A DNA stretch of 64,000 bases from Micrococcales bacterium (lineage in GTDB: Bacteria; Actinomycetota; Actinomycetes; Actinomycetales; Microbacteriaceae): positions 1 through 64,000 of the forward strand of contig JAFKIY010000005.1 in NCBI GenBank assembly GCA_017306245.1. The letters run 5' to 3'. Under the pieces are notes generated by a model. The model did not search any database. It was given only the letters and a program-made list of their open reading frames with translations, and had not been told where the DNA came from. Shown one piece after another: positions 15,843 to 23,984 of the stretch (its first letter is position 1; every line of letters begins with the position of its first letter). Both the position numbers and the translations under genes were made by a program.

Positions 15843-18708
15843 TCGTGCTTCCGCAACTCTCGCACACGAAGCAGGAACCGGCCGGGCGCATCTTCACGCC
15901 GCAGGTCAGGCACAGCGGGGCATCAGCGGTCATGCCCTGCTGCGACTCGAACAGCTCGGCCGTGGAGTGGACGGCTGCGGGCTTCGCGGCGGGTGCCGGC
16001 AAGTCGGTCGACGGCGGGGACACCGGGTCGGTGGTGATCCCGTCCAGATCGGAGGCGACATCCTCCACTACGGATGCCGTACCGACCTCCGGCGCGCTCG
16101 CGCCGTAGCCGCCGGAGTCGAGCTGGGCGGTGCGCTCGGCGGTCGTGAAGATTCCCATCGCCGCCCGGGTTTCGTACGGCAGGTGGTCGAGGGCGAGGCG
16201 CCGGAAAATGTAGTCCATGATCGACTGCGCGATCCGGATGTCCGCATCATCGGTCATCCCGGCTGGCTCGAACCGCAGGTTCGTGAACTTCTCCACGTAG
16301 GTGGTGAGCGGAACGCCGTACTGCAGGCCGATGGAGACTGCGATCGAGAACGCATCCATAACGCCGGCGAGAGTCGAGCCCTGCTTGCCGAGGCGGAGGA
16401 AGATTTCGCCGAGGCCGTTGTCGGGGTAGGAGCCGGCCGTCAGGTAGCCCTGCGCTCCCGCGACCGTGAACGAGGTCGTGACGGAGGGACGGGACTTCGG
16501 CAGGCGACGCCGCACGGGGGCCGCGTGGTCTGATGCCGCGCTGTCCGAGGTTGAGCCCGCTGTCGCGTCCGCGCTGTCCTTCTTGCCGTCCGCCTTTTTG
16601 CCATCCGAGAGGGGCTGGCCGACCTTGCAATTGTCGCGGTAGATCGCGAGAGCCTTGAGACCGAGCTTCCAGCCCTGGTAGTAGACCTCCTCCACTTCGT
16701 CGACCGTCGCCGACTCGGGCAGGTTCACGGTCTTCGAAATTGCGCCGGACAGGAACGGCTGCACGGCGGCCATCATTCGCACGTGGCCCATGGGGGCGAT
16801 CGCGCGCTGGCCCATCGCGGTGTCGAAGATCTCGTAGTGCTCGGGTTTCAGGCCCGGCGCATCGATCACGTGACCCTTCTCGGCAATGTACTCGACGATC
16901 GCTTCGACGGTCTCCTCCGCGTAACCGAGGCGGCGCAACGAGCGCGGGATAGCCTGGTTCACGATCTGCATGGAGCCGCCGCCGACGAGCTTCTTGAACT
17001 TCACGAGCGAGAAGTCCGGTTCGATGCCCGTGGTGTCGCAGTCCATCATGAAACCGATCGTGCCGGTGGGGGCGAGCACGCTCGCCTGCGCGTTGCGCCA
17101 TCCGTTCTTTTGGCCGATTTCGATGCCGCGCTTCCACTCCTGCTCTGCGCGGGCGTGGATGGCGCCATCCATCGCGCCGAGCGGGTGCAGTTCGTCGTTC
17201 GCCGCCGCGTGCTTGCGCATGACGCGCTCGTGGGCTTTCGCGTTGCGGGCGAATCCGGCGTACGGGCCGACAATTCCGGCAAGCTCAGCGGAGCGGCGGT
17301 ACGAGGCTCCCGTCATGAGCGATGTGATGGAGGCGGCAAGTTCACGGCCGCCATCCGAGTCGTACCCGTGGCCCGTGGCCATGAGGAGCGCGCCGAGGTT
17401 CGCGTAGCCGATGCCGAGCTGGCGGTAGTCGCGGGTGTTCTTCGCGATCGGCTCTGTGGGGAAGTCGGCGAAGCAAATGGAGATGTCCATCGCCGTGATG
17501 ACGAGTTCGACGGCATCCGTGAACGCGTCGACGTCGAACGTGTCGTCGTCCTTCAGGAAGGCGAGCAGGTTGAGGGAGGCGAGGTTGCACGAGGAGTTGT
17601 CGAGCGACATGTACTCGGAGCACGGGTTCGAGCCGTTGATGCGGCCGGACTCGGGGTTCGTGTGCCAGTCGTTGATGGTGTCGTCGTACTGGATGCCGGG
17701 GTCGGCGCACGCCCACGCGGCTTGCGCGATTTCGCTGAACAGTTCCTTGGCGCGCACCGTCTCCACGACGTGGCCGTCGGAGCGGGCGGTGAGGTCGAAG
17801 CCTTCGTCCTTCTCGACCGCGCGCATGAATGTGTCGCTCACGCGCACCGAGTTGTTCGCGTTCTGGTACTGCACGGACGTGATGTCGGCGCCGCCGAGGT
17901 CCATGTCGAATCCGGCGTCCCGCAGAACCCGAATCTTCTCTTCCTCTTTTGCCTTCGTTTCGACGAATTCGCGGATGTCCGGGTGGTCGACATCGAGCAC
18001 GACCATTTTGGCGGCGCGGCGGGTGGCGCCACCGGATTTGATCGTGCCGGCGCTCGCATCCGCACCGCGCATGAACGAGACGGGGCCGCTCGCGGTGCCT
18101 CCGGAGGACAGCAGTTCTGCCGCCGAGCGGATGCGCGACAGGTTCACCCCGGCGCCGGAGCCGCCCTTGAAGATCTTTCCTTCTTCGCGGTACCAGTTGA
18201 GGATCGAGTCCATGGTGTCGTCGACGGAGAGGATGAAGCACGCGCTGACCTGCTGCGGGGAGTCGGTGCCCACGTTGAACCAGACGGGGGAGTTGAACGA
18301 GAACGCCTGGTGCAGCAGAAGCCACGTGATTTCGTCGCCGAACGCGTGCGCATCCGCCTCTGTGGCGAAGTAGCCGTGCTCGATTCCGGCCTCGACGTAT
18401 TTGCCGACGACCCGGTCGATGAGCTGGCGCAGGCTCGATTCGCGCTCCGGCGACCCGGGGGCGCCGCGGAAGTATTTGGTGGTGACGATCGTGGAGGCGT
18501 TCGCCGACCAGCTTGTCGGGAACTCGACGCCGCTCTGCGAGAAGATCGTTTCTCCGGTCTTCCAGTTGGTCTGTTCGACATCCCGGCGTTCCCACTCGAC
18601 CTCGTCGTACGGGTGGGTGCCTACGGTGCTGAACCGGCGCGTGATGCGCAGCCCCGTTGCTGCCCCTGTTCGCGCTGATTTTTGACCGGCCCGCTGCTCG
18701 GTTGTCAT
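15829..18708 (-). CDS. nrdJ: Adenosylcobalamin-dependent (class II) ribonucleotide reductase
   Basis: NrdJ makes deoxyribonucleotides using adenosylcobalamin and needs no oxygen. The 959-residue protein has SFNSPVWFNVG, the glycyl-rich GGSGAGVNLSRIRS, the active-site NPCSEYMSLDNSSCNLASLNL (near residues 370-390), APTGTIGFMMDCDTTGIEPDFSL, and a C-terminal zinc-type pair CLTCGVK and CFVCESCGS. ATG 18708 is chosen because GGGAGC lies 9 nt upstream; an upstream in-frame ATG lacks this. Two CTAGATGT sites lie 57-96 bp upstream. The window also encodes B12 import and adenosylation, matching its cofactor need. Confidence 0.95.
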   Translation of the reverse strand: MTTEQRAGQKSARTGAATGLRITRRFSTVGTHPYDEVEWERRDVEQTNWKTGETIFSQSGVEFPTSWSANASTIVTTKYFRGAPGSPERESSLRQLIDRVVGKYVEAGIEHGYFATEADAHAFGDEITWLLLHQAFSFNSPVWFNVGTDSPQQVSACFILSVDDTMDSILNWYREEGKIFKGGSGAGVNLSRIRSAAELLSSGGTASGPVSFMRGADASAGTIKSGGATRRAAKMVVLDVDHPDIREFVETKAKEEEKIRVLRDAGFDMDLGGADITSVQYQNANNSVRVSDTFMRAVEKDEGFDLTARSDGHVVETVRAKELFSEIAQAAWACADPGIQYDDTINDWHTNPESGRINGSNPCSEYMSLDNSSCNLASLNLLAFLKDDDTFDVDAFTDAVELVITAMDISICFADFPTEPIAKNTRDYRQLGIGYANLGALLMATGHGYDSDGGRELAASITSLMTGASYRRSAELAGIVGPYAGFARNAKAHERVMRKHAAANDELHPLGAMDGAIHARAEQEWKRGIEIGQKNGWRNAQASVLAPTGTIGFMMDCDTTGIEPDFSLVKFKKLVGGGSMQIVNQAIPRSLRRLGYAEETVEAIVEYIAEKGHVIDAPGLKPEHYEIFDTAMGQRAIAPMGHVRMMAAVQPFLSGAISKTVNLPESATVDEVEEVYYQGWKLGLKALAIYRDNCKVGQPLSDGKKADGKKDSADATAGSTSDSAASDHAAPVRRRLPKSRPSVTTSFTVAGAQGYLTAGSYPDNGLGEIFLRLGKQGSTLAGVMDAFSIAVSIGLQYGVPLTTYVEKFTNLRFEPAGMTDDADIRIAQSIMDYIFRRLALDHLPYETRAAMGIFTTAERTAQLDSGGYGASAPEVGTASVVEDVASDLDGITTDPVSPPSTDLPAPAAKPAAVHSTAELFESQQGMTADAPLCLTCGVKMRPAGSCFVCESCGSTSGCS

Positions 18709-18762
18709 CGTTTTTGCTCCCGATAGTCGACAAAGGAGCGGTTTTTCGCCGCCCACTCGACC

Positions 18763-18806
18763 CGCTAGATGTTGCGGTCGTCAGGCCATTCAATCACTAG
18801 ATGTGG
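18763..18806 (-). promoter_or_regulatory. Tandem CTAGATGT sites upstream of nrdJ (NrdR-box candidates)
   Basis: CTAGATGT occurs at 18765-18772 and 18797-18804, exactly 32 bp apart (three helical turns). Read on the minus strand they are ACATCTAG with partial dyad symmetry (CACATCTAGTG for the upstream one). The position before a ribonucleotide reductase gene and the helical spacing suggest NrdR boxes, although each matches the remembered consensus only partly. Confidence 0.4.
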
Positions 18807-18858
18807 TGAATTGCTAACGGCATGCCGGTTTTAATTCAATGAGGTTCGTGTTCTGCGC

Positions 18859-18881
18859 CGGCGGCAGTTGTTCTGCCACCG
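18859..18881 (-). promoter_or_regulatory. Strong hairpin in the long region upstream of nrdJ
   Basis: GGCGGCAG (18860-18867) pairs with CTGCCACC (18873-18880) around a TTGTT loop, an 8-9 bp stem with one G-T pair. It lies in the otherwise gene-free interval 18709-19014. An ACTGTGA segment (minus strand, about 18922-18929) recalls the cobalamin riboswitch core, but the B12 box is not found here. The hairpin could be leader structure or a transcription stop for the VOC gene upstream. Confidence 0.4.
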
Positions 18882-19014
18882 CGCAGGCACCATGGGCGGC
18901 ACCTGTGGCGCGATTTCTCCCCTCACAGTCGTGGTGACTCCGGCCCGGAAGATCGATCATTACGCGTCGCCGTCCCCCGCAGTTGTGTCGTGACGAGCTC
19001 GGTGCGGCTCTCCG

Positions 19015-19365
19015 TCACGAGCGATGCTGGGCGACGTTGATCACGTGCCCATCAGGGCTTCGGACGAAGAATCGGCGGATACCCCACGGCTCGTCGGTGA
19101 TCGGGTGAACGATTTCGTAGCCGCGCTGGTGGGCTTCCTCGTAGGCAGCATCCGCATCATCCACTTTGATGGTCATAACGGAGTCCTCCGGGGCCGTCGC
19201 ATCCCGGGTCACGACCTGGACGCACGCACCCGAATCGGGCGAGCTGAACCGTGCCACCCATCCCTGGTTCATGGTGTCCTCGGTGAGACCGAGGAACCCG
19301 AAGAACTCCCTCGCCCGTTCGACGTCGTCGGTGTGCAGGTTGGTGATGACCTCAATCGTCTTCAT
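19015..19365 (-). CDS. VOC (glyoxalase/bleomycin-resistance fold) protein
   Basis: The 116-residue protein shows a single VOC module: IEVITNLHTDDVERAREFFGFLGL at the start, SVMTIKVDDADAAYEEAHQRGYEIV in the middle, and FFVRSPDGHVINVAQH at the end. Such proteins bind a metal through His/Glu and act on varied small molecules; the substrate is unknown. ATG 19365 is preferred since CAAACT, a -10-like hexamer, lies 6 nt upstream, whereas the longer frame adds only seven residues. It is monocistronic, reading towards nrdJ. Confidence 0.75.
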   Translation of the reverse strand: MKTIEVITNLHTDDVERAREFFGFLGLTEDTMNQGWVARFSSPDSGACVQVVTRDATAPEDSVMTIKVDDADAAYEEAHQRGYEIVHPITDEPWGIRRFFVRSPDGHVINVAQHRS

Positions 19366-19473
19366 CGCTTCAGTTTGACACCTCATGTCCGCATGGCGTC
19401 ATGAAGAACGTGGGCCGGATGCGCCGGCGGGAGCGGTGTTCCCGGCTCCTCGTGCCGCTGCTAATCTGCTGGC

Positions 19474-19668
19474 ATGTCGTCCTCACTCGATGTGCTGCCC
19501 AAGGTGGGAGCACCCGCGACGCGAGCTCTGAACGCGGCGGGCTACACTGCATTGCGCGAGCTTGCAGGTGCGCGCCGTGCGGATCTGGCCACGTTGCACG
19601 GCATGGGCCCGAAAGCGCTGGGCATTATCGAAAACGCACTCAAGGAACACAGCCTCAGACTCGGTTGA
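19474..19668 (+). CDS. Small helix-hairpin-helix protein
   Basis: The 64-residue protein consists of one HhH-like domain: LPKVGAPATRALNAAGYTALRELA followed by LHGMGPKALGIIENALKEHS. The GMGPKAL turn resembles DNA-contacting hairpins of RNA polymerase alpha C-terminal and Rad51-type HhH modules. It is probably a minor DNA- or RNA-binding protein; no partner is adjacent. TAATCT (19462-19467) lies 6 nt before ATG 19474, so the transcript is likely leaderless, which supports the start. Confidence 0.7.
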   Translation: MSSSLDVLPKVGAPATRALNAAGYTALRELAGARRADLATLHGMGPKALGIIENALKEHSLRLG

Positions 19669-19767
19669 CGGTTCGAGATACGGGCAGAGCCAGACGACAT
19701 CCAACGTCAAAGAATTTCTCCCGCGCCACTGCCCGTCCCGTTTGGCGACACCTTCTTGCGTTCCATA

Positions 19768-19784
19768 ATGTTAGTCACTAACAT
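19768..19784 (+). promoter_or_regulatory. Perfect palindromic operator over the TetR gene promoter
   Basis: ATGTTAGT-C-ACTAACAT is a perfect 17-bp palindrome. It includes the likely -10 TAACAT (19779-19784), which ends 7 nt before ATG 19792. A repressor bound here would block its own promoter, as is common for TetR regulators. Confidence 0.7.
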
Positions 19785-19791
19785 ATTAGAC

Positions 19792-20337
19792 ATGAGCCGC
19801 TGGGATCGCACGCACGATGCCTTGCTGCAGGCTGCGCTGGAACTTTTCGAGGAGCACGGCTACGACGCGACAGGTACGGCCCAAATCTCGTTGCGTGCCG
19901 GGGTGAGCGAAATGACGTTGTTCCGACACTTTCCGTCGAAGGAAGCACTATTGCTGGCAGACCCGTTCGATCCGTTGATCGCTGAGGCCGTGCGGGCGCG
20001 TCCGCGAGGGGAGCCACCGATGCGCGCGCTCGCGGGCGGCATCCGGCAAACCCTGGGAGAAATCGATTTGGACAGCATCGATGCACTGCGGCGGCGCCTC
20101 GCGATTGTCGCGAAGGCGGCGAGCCTGCAGGGAGCGGTCGAACGCAACAGCACCGCCACGATTGACGCTCTCGTCGCGGCGCTGGAAGATCGCGGTGTCA
20201 ACACCGTCAACGCACGAATCGCGGCGACGGCCATGATTTCCGGGCTTGGCGTCGCGCTCGCGGAGTGGGCAGGGCATGATCACGTCTCTCTCCCGGATGC
20301 GCTCGACAGCGCTCTCGACGTGCTGGGCGGTGCGTGA
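19792..20337 (+). CDS. TetR/AcrR family transcriptional regulator
   Basis: The 181-residue protein has an N-terminal TetR helix-turn-helix: ALLQAALELFEEHGYDATGTAQISLRAGVSEMTLFRHFPSKEALL. The C-terminal ligand domain is not recognisable by sequence. The start ATG 19792 is taken because an upstream in-frame ATG lies ahead of the palindromic operator. The gene overlaps the following ATPase gene (TGATG), so it likely represses itself and the ABC exporter until a ligand, perhaps a toxic small molecule, binds. Confidence 0.88.
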   Translation: MSRWDRTHDALLQAALELFEEHGYDATGTAQISLRAGVSEMTLFRHFPSKEALLLADPFDPLIAEAVRARPRGEPPMRALAGGIRQTLGEIDLDSIDALRRRLAIVAKAASLQGAVERNSTATIDALVAALEDRGVNTVNARIAATAMISGLGVALAEWAGHDHVSLPDALDSALDVLGGA

Positions 20338-21131
20338 TGCTGACGTTCGAAAATGTGAGCTTCTCGTTCCGGGGCGGCGCCGGAGTGCGAAACCTGACCT
20401 TCGAAGTCTCGCCCGGCGAGATCGTCGCGCTCGTCGGATTGAACGGTGCGGGCAAGACGACGCTCATGCGCCTCGCTCTGGGCATGATCCGTCCGCAACA
20501 GGGAGCAGCGCGAATATTCGGTCAACCACTGGATGCCGTACCGTCCGCAACGTGGGCGAAAGTGGGTGCGTTGATTGAGGTGCCGCTGGCCTACCCGGAG
20601 CTGACCGTGCGGGAGAATTTGCACATCGCGAGCCTGCTCCACGGCGGTGGGCGCAGCCAGAGAGGCAGCGGCCGGGACAGCGGCTTCGTGAGCAACCGGC
20701 ATGGCAGTCAGCGCACAATCGACGGCTCCGTGGTAGACGAATCCGTGGAGACATGGCGACTTGCCCCGGTCGCGGATCGCCGGTTCCGCCGACTGTCGCT
20801 CGGAAACCGGCAACGCGTCGGACTTGCTGCCGCGCTCCAGCATGATCCGCAGCTGATCGTGCTGGATGAACCGAGCAATGCGCTGGACCCCGCCTCCGTC
20901 ATCCTGCTCCGCGACCAGCTTGTCCAGCGCGCGAAGCAGGGTGCCGCGATTCTCGTGAGCAGCCACCACCTGGACGAAGTGGCACGCATCGCGCACCGCG
21001 TGTTGCTCATGAACACGGGTCGATTGATCGGCGAGCTGGAAATCACCGGCACCGACCTCGAGCGCGCGTTCTTCGAGCGCATCCGCGACGATGACGAGCG
21101 CCGCTCCGAGACACTCGGGGCCTCGCGATGA
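20337..21131 (+). CDS. ABC exporter ATP-binding protein
   Basis: The 264-residue ATPase has Walker A GLNGAGKTT, signature LSLGNRQRVGLAAAL, Walker B LIVLDEPSNALDP and the switch HHLDEV. It resembles ATPases of ABC-2 drug and peptide exporters. A Gly/Arg/Ser-rich insertion (GGGRSQRGSGRDSGF) replaces the usual Q-loop-distal helix, lengthening the helical subdomain by about 20 residues. ATG 20337 overlaps the TetR stop; a GTG one codon earlier is equally possible. It pairs with the permease whose start overlaps its stop. Confidence 0.88.
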   Translation: MLTFENVSFSFRGGAGVRNLTFEVSPGEIVALVGLNGAGKTTLMRLALGMIRPQQGAARIFGQPLDAVPSATWAKVGALIEVPLAYPELTVRENLHIASLLHGGGRSQRGSGRDSGFVSNRHGSQRTIDGSVVDESVETWRLAPVADRRFRRLSLGNRQRVGLAAALQHDPQLIVLDEPSNALDPASVILLRDQLVQRAKQGAAILVSSHHLDEVARIAHRVLLMNTGRLIGELEITGTDLERAFFERIRDDDERRSETLGASR

Positions 21132-21880
21132 ACGCGGCAATTCGAGTGGAAGCGCAGAAGCTCGTGCGCTCCCCGGTCGGCGTGATCGGCTCGCTCGCAC
21201 TCGTCGCCGGCACGCTCGCGCTGCTCGGCGGGATCACCGCGGCGCTGGCCAGCGGCAATCCCGAGCTGACAGCCAAAGTCGGCGTCGCCGCGACACTGGA
21301 CTGGGACGGCCTGCTCGCCAGCGCCGCGCAGATCACCTCGGCCGGCGCACTCCTCGGTTTCGGTGTTGTGTTGTCGTGGATGTTCGGCCGCGAGTTTGCG
21401 GACGGCACGATCACGGGACTCTTTGCGTTGCCCGTGAGCCGCGCCCGAATCGCGCTCGCCAAGCTCGCCGTCTACGCGGTGTGGGCTGCCGCGGTGAGCG
21501 TCCTTCTCACTGTCGGCATCCTCGCACTGGGACTCACGCTGAATTACGGCGCCCCGAGCGCGGAGACGTGGGCAGCGCTCGGCAGGCAAACTGTTCTCAC
21601 GATTCTCACCGCGGCCGTCGCCGCCCCGGTCGCCTGGGTCGCGACGCTCACGCGATCGTTGCTCGCCGCTGTCGGAGGTGCGATCGCCCTCGTCATTGTC
21701 GCCCAGGTGGGCGCTCTTGCCGGTGCAGGAGGCTGGATGCCGCTGGCCGCGCCCGCGCTGTGGGCGATGAGCAACGGCACGGCAGCGAACCCCATGCAAC
21801 TCGCCCTCACCGTCGCATTCTCGGCCGCGTTGGTCGGCCTCACCTGCGCGAGCTGGGCGCGGCTTCAGCTGAACCGCTGA
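21128..21880 (+). CDS. ABC-2 type transporter permease
   Basis: The 250-residue protein has six hydrophobic segments and an N-terminal amphipathic stretch (IRVEAQKLVRSPV) typical of ABC-2 permeases, plus the loop FGREFADGTITGLFALPVSR that contacts the ATPase. With the adjacent ATPase it would form a homodimeric exporter controlled by the TetR repressor. Substrate unknown. The 4-bp overlap with the ATPase gene (ATGA) shows translational coupling. Confidence 0.86.
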   Translation: MNAAIRVEAQKLVRSPVGVIGSLALVAGTLALLGGITAALASGNPELTAKVGVAATLDWDGLLASAAQITSAGALLGFGVVLSWMFGREFADGTITGLFALPVSRARIALAKLAVYAVWAAAVSVLLTVGILALGLTLNYGAPSAETWAALGRQTVLTILTAAVAAPVAWVATLTRSLLAAVGGAIALVIVAQVGALAGAGGWMPLAAPALWAMSNGTAANPMQLALTVAFSAALVGLTCASWARLQLNR

Positions 21881-21918
21881 GCCAGGACACTCTCGAACGG
21901 ATGCTCTACGGTCGACAC

Positions 21919-22278
21919 ATGGTCTCTTCAACGTGGGAAAACCTGACCGACGGACTCGACGACGAGGATCTTGCGAAGATCAGTGCGTTCCGTGACTTTT
22001 GTCGCGGACTCCCTGATGTCACTGAACGGATCCATTCCGCCGACGTCACCTACGCGCGGAAACGATCCTTTGCGTCCGCCTACATCAAGAGCCACTACCT
22101 GGAGGTTGGGATCGAACTCCTGCGGACCGTCACGGACCCGGCACCGCGCACATCATTCTCTACATCCAGGAAAGTGGTGATGCACCGATACAGTCTTCGC
22201 CACCTCGAACAGTTCGACGACGCAATACGGGGTCTCATCACCGAAGCTGCCGACACTGTCGGGCCCGGCACGCGATAG
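21919..22278 (+). CDS. DUF5655 domain protein
   Basis: The 119-residue protein matches my memory of the DUF5655 pattern: YARKRSFASAYIKSHYLEVGIELL, then TSFSTSRKVVMHRYSLRHLEQFDDAI. The family is of unknown function, rich in basic and aromatic residues. ATG 21919 is favoured over ATG 21901 because TACGGT (21907-21912) lies 6 nt before it, giving a leaderless start. It is a single-gene unit after the ABC exporter. Confidence 0.7.
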   Translation: MVSSTWENLTDGLDDEDLAKISAFRDFCRGLPDVTERIHSADVTYARKRSFASAYIKSHYLEVGIELLRTVTDPAPRTSFSTSRKVVMHRYSLRHLEQFDDAIRGLITEAADTVGPGTR

Positions 22279-22357
22279 CCGCAACCTCCCGGCAGAGTGC
22301 CGGGTCGTGATCTGCCGGCACTCACGGTTCACACCGCACTGCTCCACACATAACTGT

Positions 22358-22384
22358 GAGTACAAATGAATGTTTGTGTTACTC
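22358..22384 (+). promoter_or_regulatory. Inverted-repeat operator candidate before the ArsR gene
   Basis: GAGTACAAATGAATGTTTGTGTTACTC has nested arms: GAGTA with TACTC and ACAAA with TTTGT. It lies 29 bp before the GTG of the ArsR gene, on its probable promoter. AT-rich dyads of this type are usual targets of ArsR-family repressors. Confidence 0.55.
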
Positions 22385-22412
22385 TTCTCTGCATGCACAA
22401 GGAGAGCGCGAC

Positions 22413-22748
22413 GTGAGCCCTGCGGCGGCTGCACAACTGGATCTGGCGCTTCGCGGCCTCGCGGACGAAAATCGGCGAGCCATCCTGCGGGCCATCAGCG
22501 CGGAACCGAAATCGGTCGGCTCCATTGCGGAGCACGTTGGACTGTCACAGCAGACGACATCCCACCACCTTGGGGTTCTGAGGAAAGCGGGGCTGGCCGT
22601 CGGAACGCGGGAGGGCACGCGGCATTTGTTCGCGGTGAATCCGGATGGCATGGCGGCTGTACGGACTTATCTGGACGAATTTTGGCCAACCAGGCTGGCC
22701 GCCCTGAAGGCCGTGATCGAAGCCGGGGAGAGCGGCGTACGTGGCTGA
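22413..22748 (+). CDS. ArsR-family transcriptional regulator
   Basis: The 111-residue winged-helix protein contains LRGLADENRRAILRAISAEPKSVGSIAEHVGLSQQTTSHHLGVLRKAGLA. No metal-binding Cys motif is present, so it belongs to the non-metal sensing group often paired with SRPBCC (AHSA1-like) proteins. GTG 22413 is chosen because GGAG at 22401-22404 gives 8-nt spacing. Its end overlaps the following SRPBCC gene by 8 bp, the classic pairing. Confidence 0.85.
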   Translation: MSPAAAAQLDLALRGLADENRRAILRAISAEPKSVGSIAEHVGLSQQTTSHHLGVLRKAGLAVGTREGTRHLFAVNPDGMAAVRTYLDEFWPTRLAALKAVIEAGESGVRG

Positions 22749-23184
22749 GTTCCGAGACTCCATTGATATCGACGCGCCACCCGAGACAGTGTTCGAATAC
22801 CTCACCACCAATGCGGGAATGACCGCGTGGATGGGGCAATTTGCGGACCTCGATCCGACTCCCGGCGGCACGTTCGCGGTCGACATTGCCGGGCATCCGG
22901 TGCGCGGCGAGTATCTGCACGTGGAGCGCGGGAGCCGTGTGGTCGTCAGCTGGGGCTTTGCGGGAAGCACGGAACTTCCCGTTGGCGCTTCGACAGTCGA
23001 GTTTCGCCTGACCGCGATTGCGACCGGAACCCGGCTCGACCTCTGCCACTCCGATTTGCCGGATGCGGAAGTGCGCGGTCATGCCGACGGATGGAAAAAC
23101 TTCCTCCCGAGGCTCGCCATCGCGAGCGCCGTGGGCGACGCCGGCGTTGACAACTGGATTCCGCTTTCCGACCGAACGACCTGA
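22741..23184 (+). CDS. SRPBCC (AHSA1-like) domain protein
   Basis: The 147-residue protein has the START-like pattern FRDSIDIDAPPETVFEYLTTNAGMTAWMG, a central GGTFAVDIAGHPVRGEYLHVERGSRVVVSWGF and a C-terminal helix containing GWKNFLPRL. Such proteins bind hydrophobic ligands in a deep pocket. GTG 22741 overlaps the ArsR gene, indicating co-expression. Ligand and process are unknown. Confidence 0.85.
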   Translation: MAEFRDSIDIDAPPETVFEYLTTNAGMTAWMGQFADLDPTPGGTFAVDIAGHPVRGEYLHVERGSRVVVSWGFAGSTELPVGASTVEFRLTAIATGTRLDLCHSDLPDAEVRGHADGWKNFLPRLAIASAVGDAGVDNWIPLSDRTT

Positions 23185-23219
23185 CCGAAGAATGCACCAA
23201 GCGAACGAGAGAAGACACG

Positions 23220-23579
23220 ATGGCACACGAAAGCGCGCTGGACATTGTCAAGAAGTACCACCACGCCTGGACAACCGGCGACGTCGACACAGCCATGACC
23301 TTCGTCGCGGATGACGTCCTGTGCCGCGCACCCGGAGCGGACCTCCGCGGGAAGGATGCCTACACGGCATTCATTGGAGGCTTTGCCCCGAAGCTCACCG
23401 GCATCGCGGATATCGCCGAATTTGCCGAGGGTGATCGCGTGGCGCTCTTCTATTACCCGCAGACAGCCGCAACATCCACCACTCCCGCCACGGAATTGTT
23501 CACCATCACAGCGGGGAAGATCCGCGAAAGCGTGCTGATCTTCGACCGACTCTCGTACGGCCCGCCCCGTCAGGACTGA
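23220..23579 (+). CDS. SnoaL-like / NTF2-fold protein
   Basis: The 119-residue protein begins ALDIVKKYHHAWTTGDVDTAMTFVADDVLCRAPGADLRGKDAYTAFIGGF, a typical NTF2-like layout with a small internal cavity. Members include ketosteroid isomerase-like and polyketide cyclase-like proteins, but catalytic residues vary and the role here is unknown. It follows the SRPBCC gene by 35 bp, so it may belong to the ArsR-controlled unit. Confidence 0.78.
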   Translation: MAHESALDIVKKYHHAWTTGDVDTAMTFVADDVLCRAPGADLRGKDAYTAFIGGFAPKLTGIADIAEFAEGDRVALFYYPQTAATSTTPATELFTITAGKIRESVLIFDRLSYGPPRQD

Positions 23580-23591
23580 CGGGCGCATCCG

Positions 23592-23939
23592 GTGGACTCC
23601 GCACAGGAAGACCTCATCGAACGGGTCCGCGCTCTTCTGGAACGAGAAGAATCGTCGCGTGAGGTTTCAATGTTCGGCGGAAGATCGTTCCTGGTGAACG
23701 AGAAAATGGTCGCCTGCGCCCGCCGGGCCGGAAACCTCCTGGTGAGAGTCGACGCGGCTCGTCACAACGAGTTGCTTCGACGGCCAGAGGCGGGCGCGGC
23801 CCAGATGGGCCCCGCGCGCACCATGGGAGCTGGCTGGATCGAAGTCGCTCGTGGCGCGATCGACGATGACGAGTCACTCTCGGCATGGGTCGCGGTCGCC
23901 ATGGAGTTCAATCGGGCGGCAACCGGGCACCGCCCATAA
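23592..23939 (+). CDS. TfoX/Sxy N-terminal domain protein
   Basis: The 115-residue protein carries the TfoX N-terminal motif around REVSMFGGRSFLVNEKMVACARRAGNLLVRVD. In Gammaproteobacteria TfoX regulates competence, but stand-alone N-domain proteins in actinobacteria have no known function. GTG 23592 lies 13 bp after the SnoaL stop, so co-transcription is likely. Confidence 0.78.
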   Translation: MDSAQEDLIERVRALLEREESSREVSMFGGRSFLVNEKMVACARRAGNLLVRVDAARHNELLRRPEAGAAQMGPARTMGAGWIEVARGAIDDDESLSAWVAVAMEFNRAATGHRP

Positions 23940-23984
23940 ACGCGTGATCTTCGCTGTGGCGCGGCTTCGGTGCGCTTCCTCCCG

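Noticed and set aside
16783..18678. 631-codon open frame antisense to nrdJ
   Set aside because: It lies wholly opposite a strongly conserved gene in GC-rich DNA, where long antisense frames arise from codon bias. Its translation has no recognisable motif.
18840..18960. Cobalamin riboswitch upstream of nrdJ
   Set aside because: An ACTGTGA segment is present, but the B12 box and the AAxxCCGG core were not found in order, unlike the clear element at 28484-28610.
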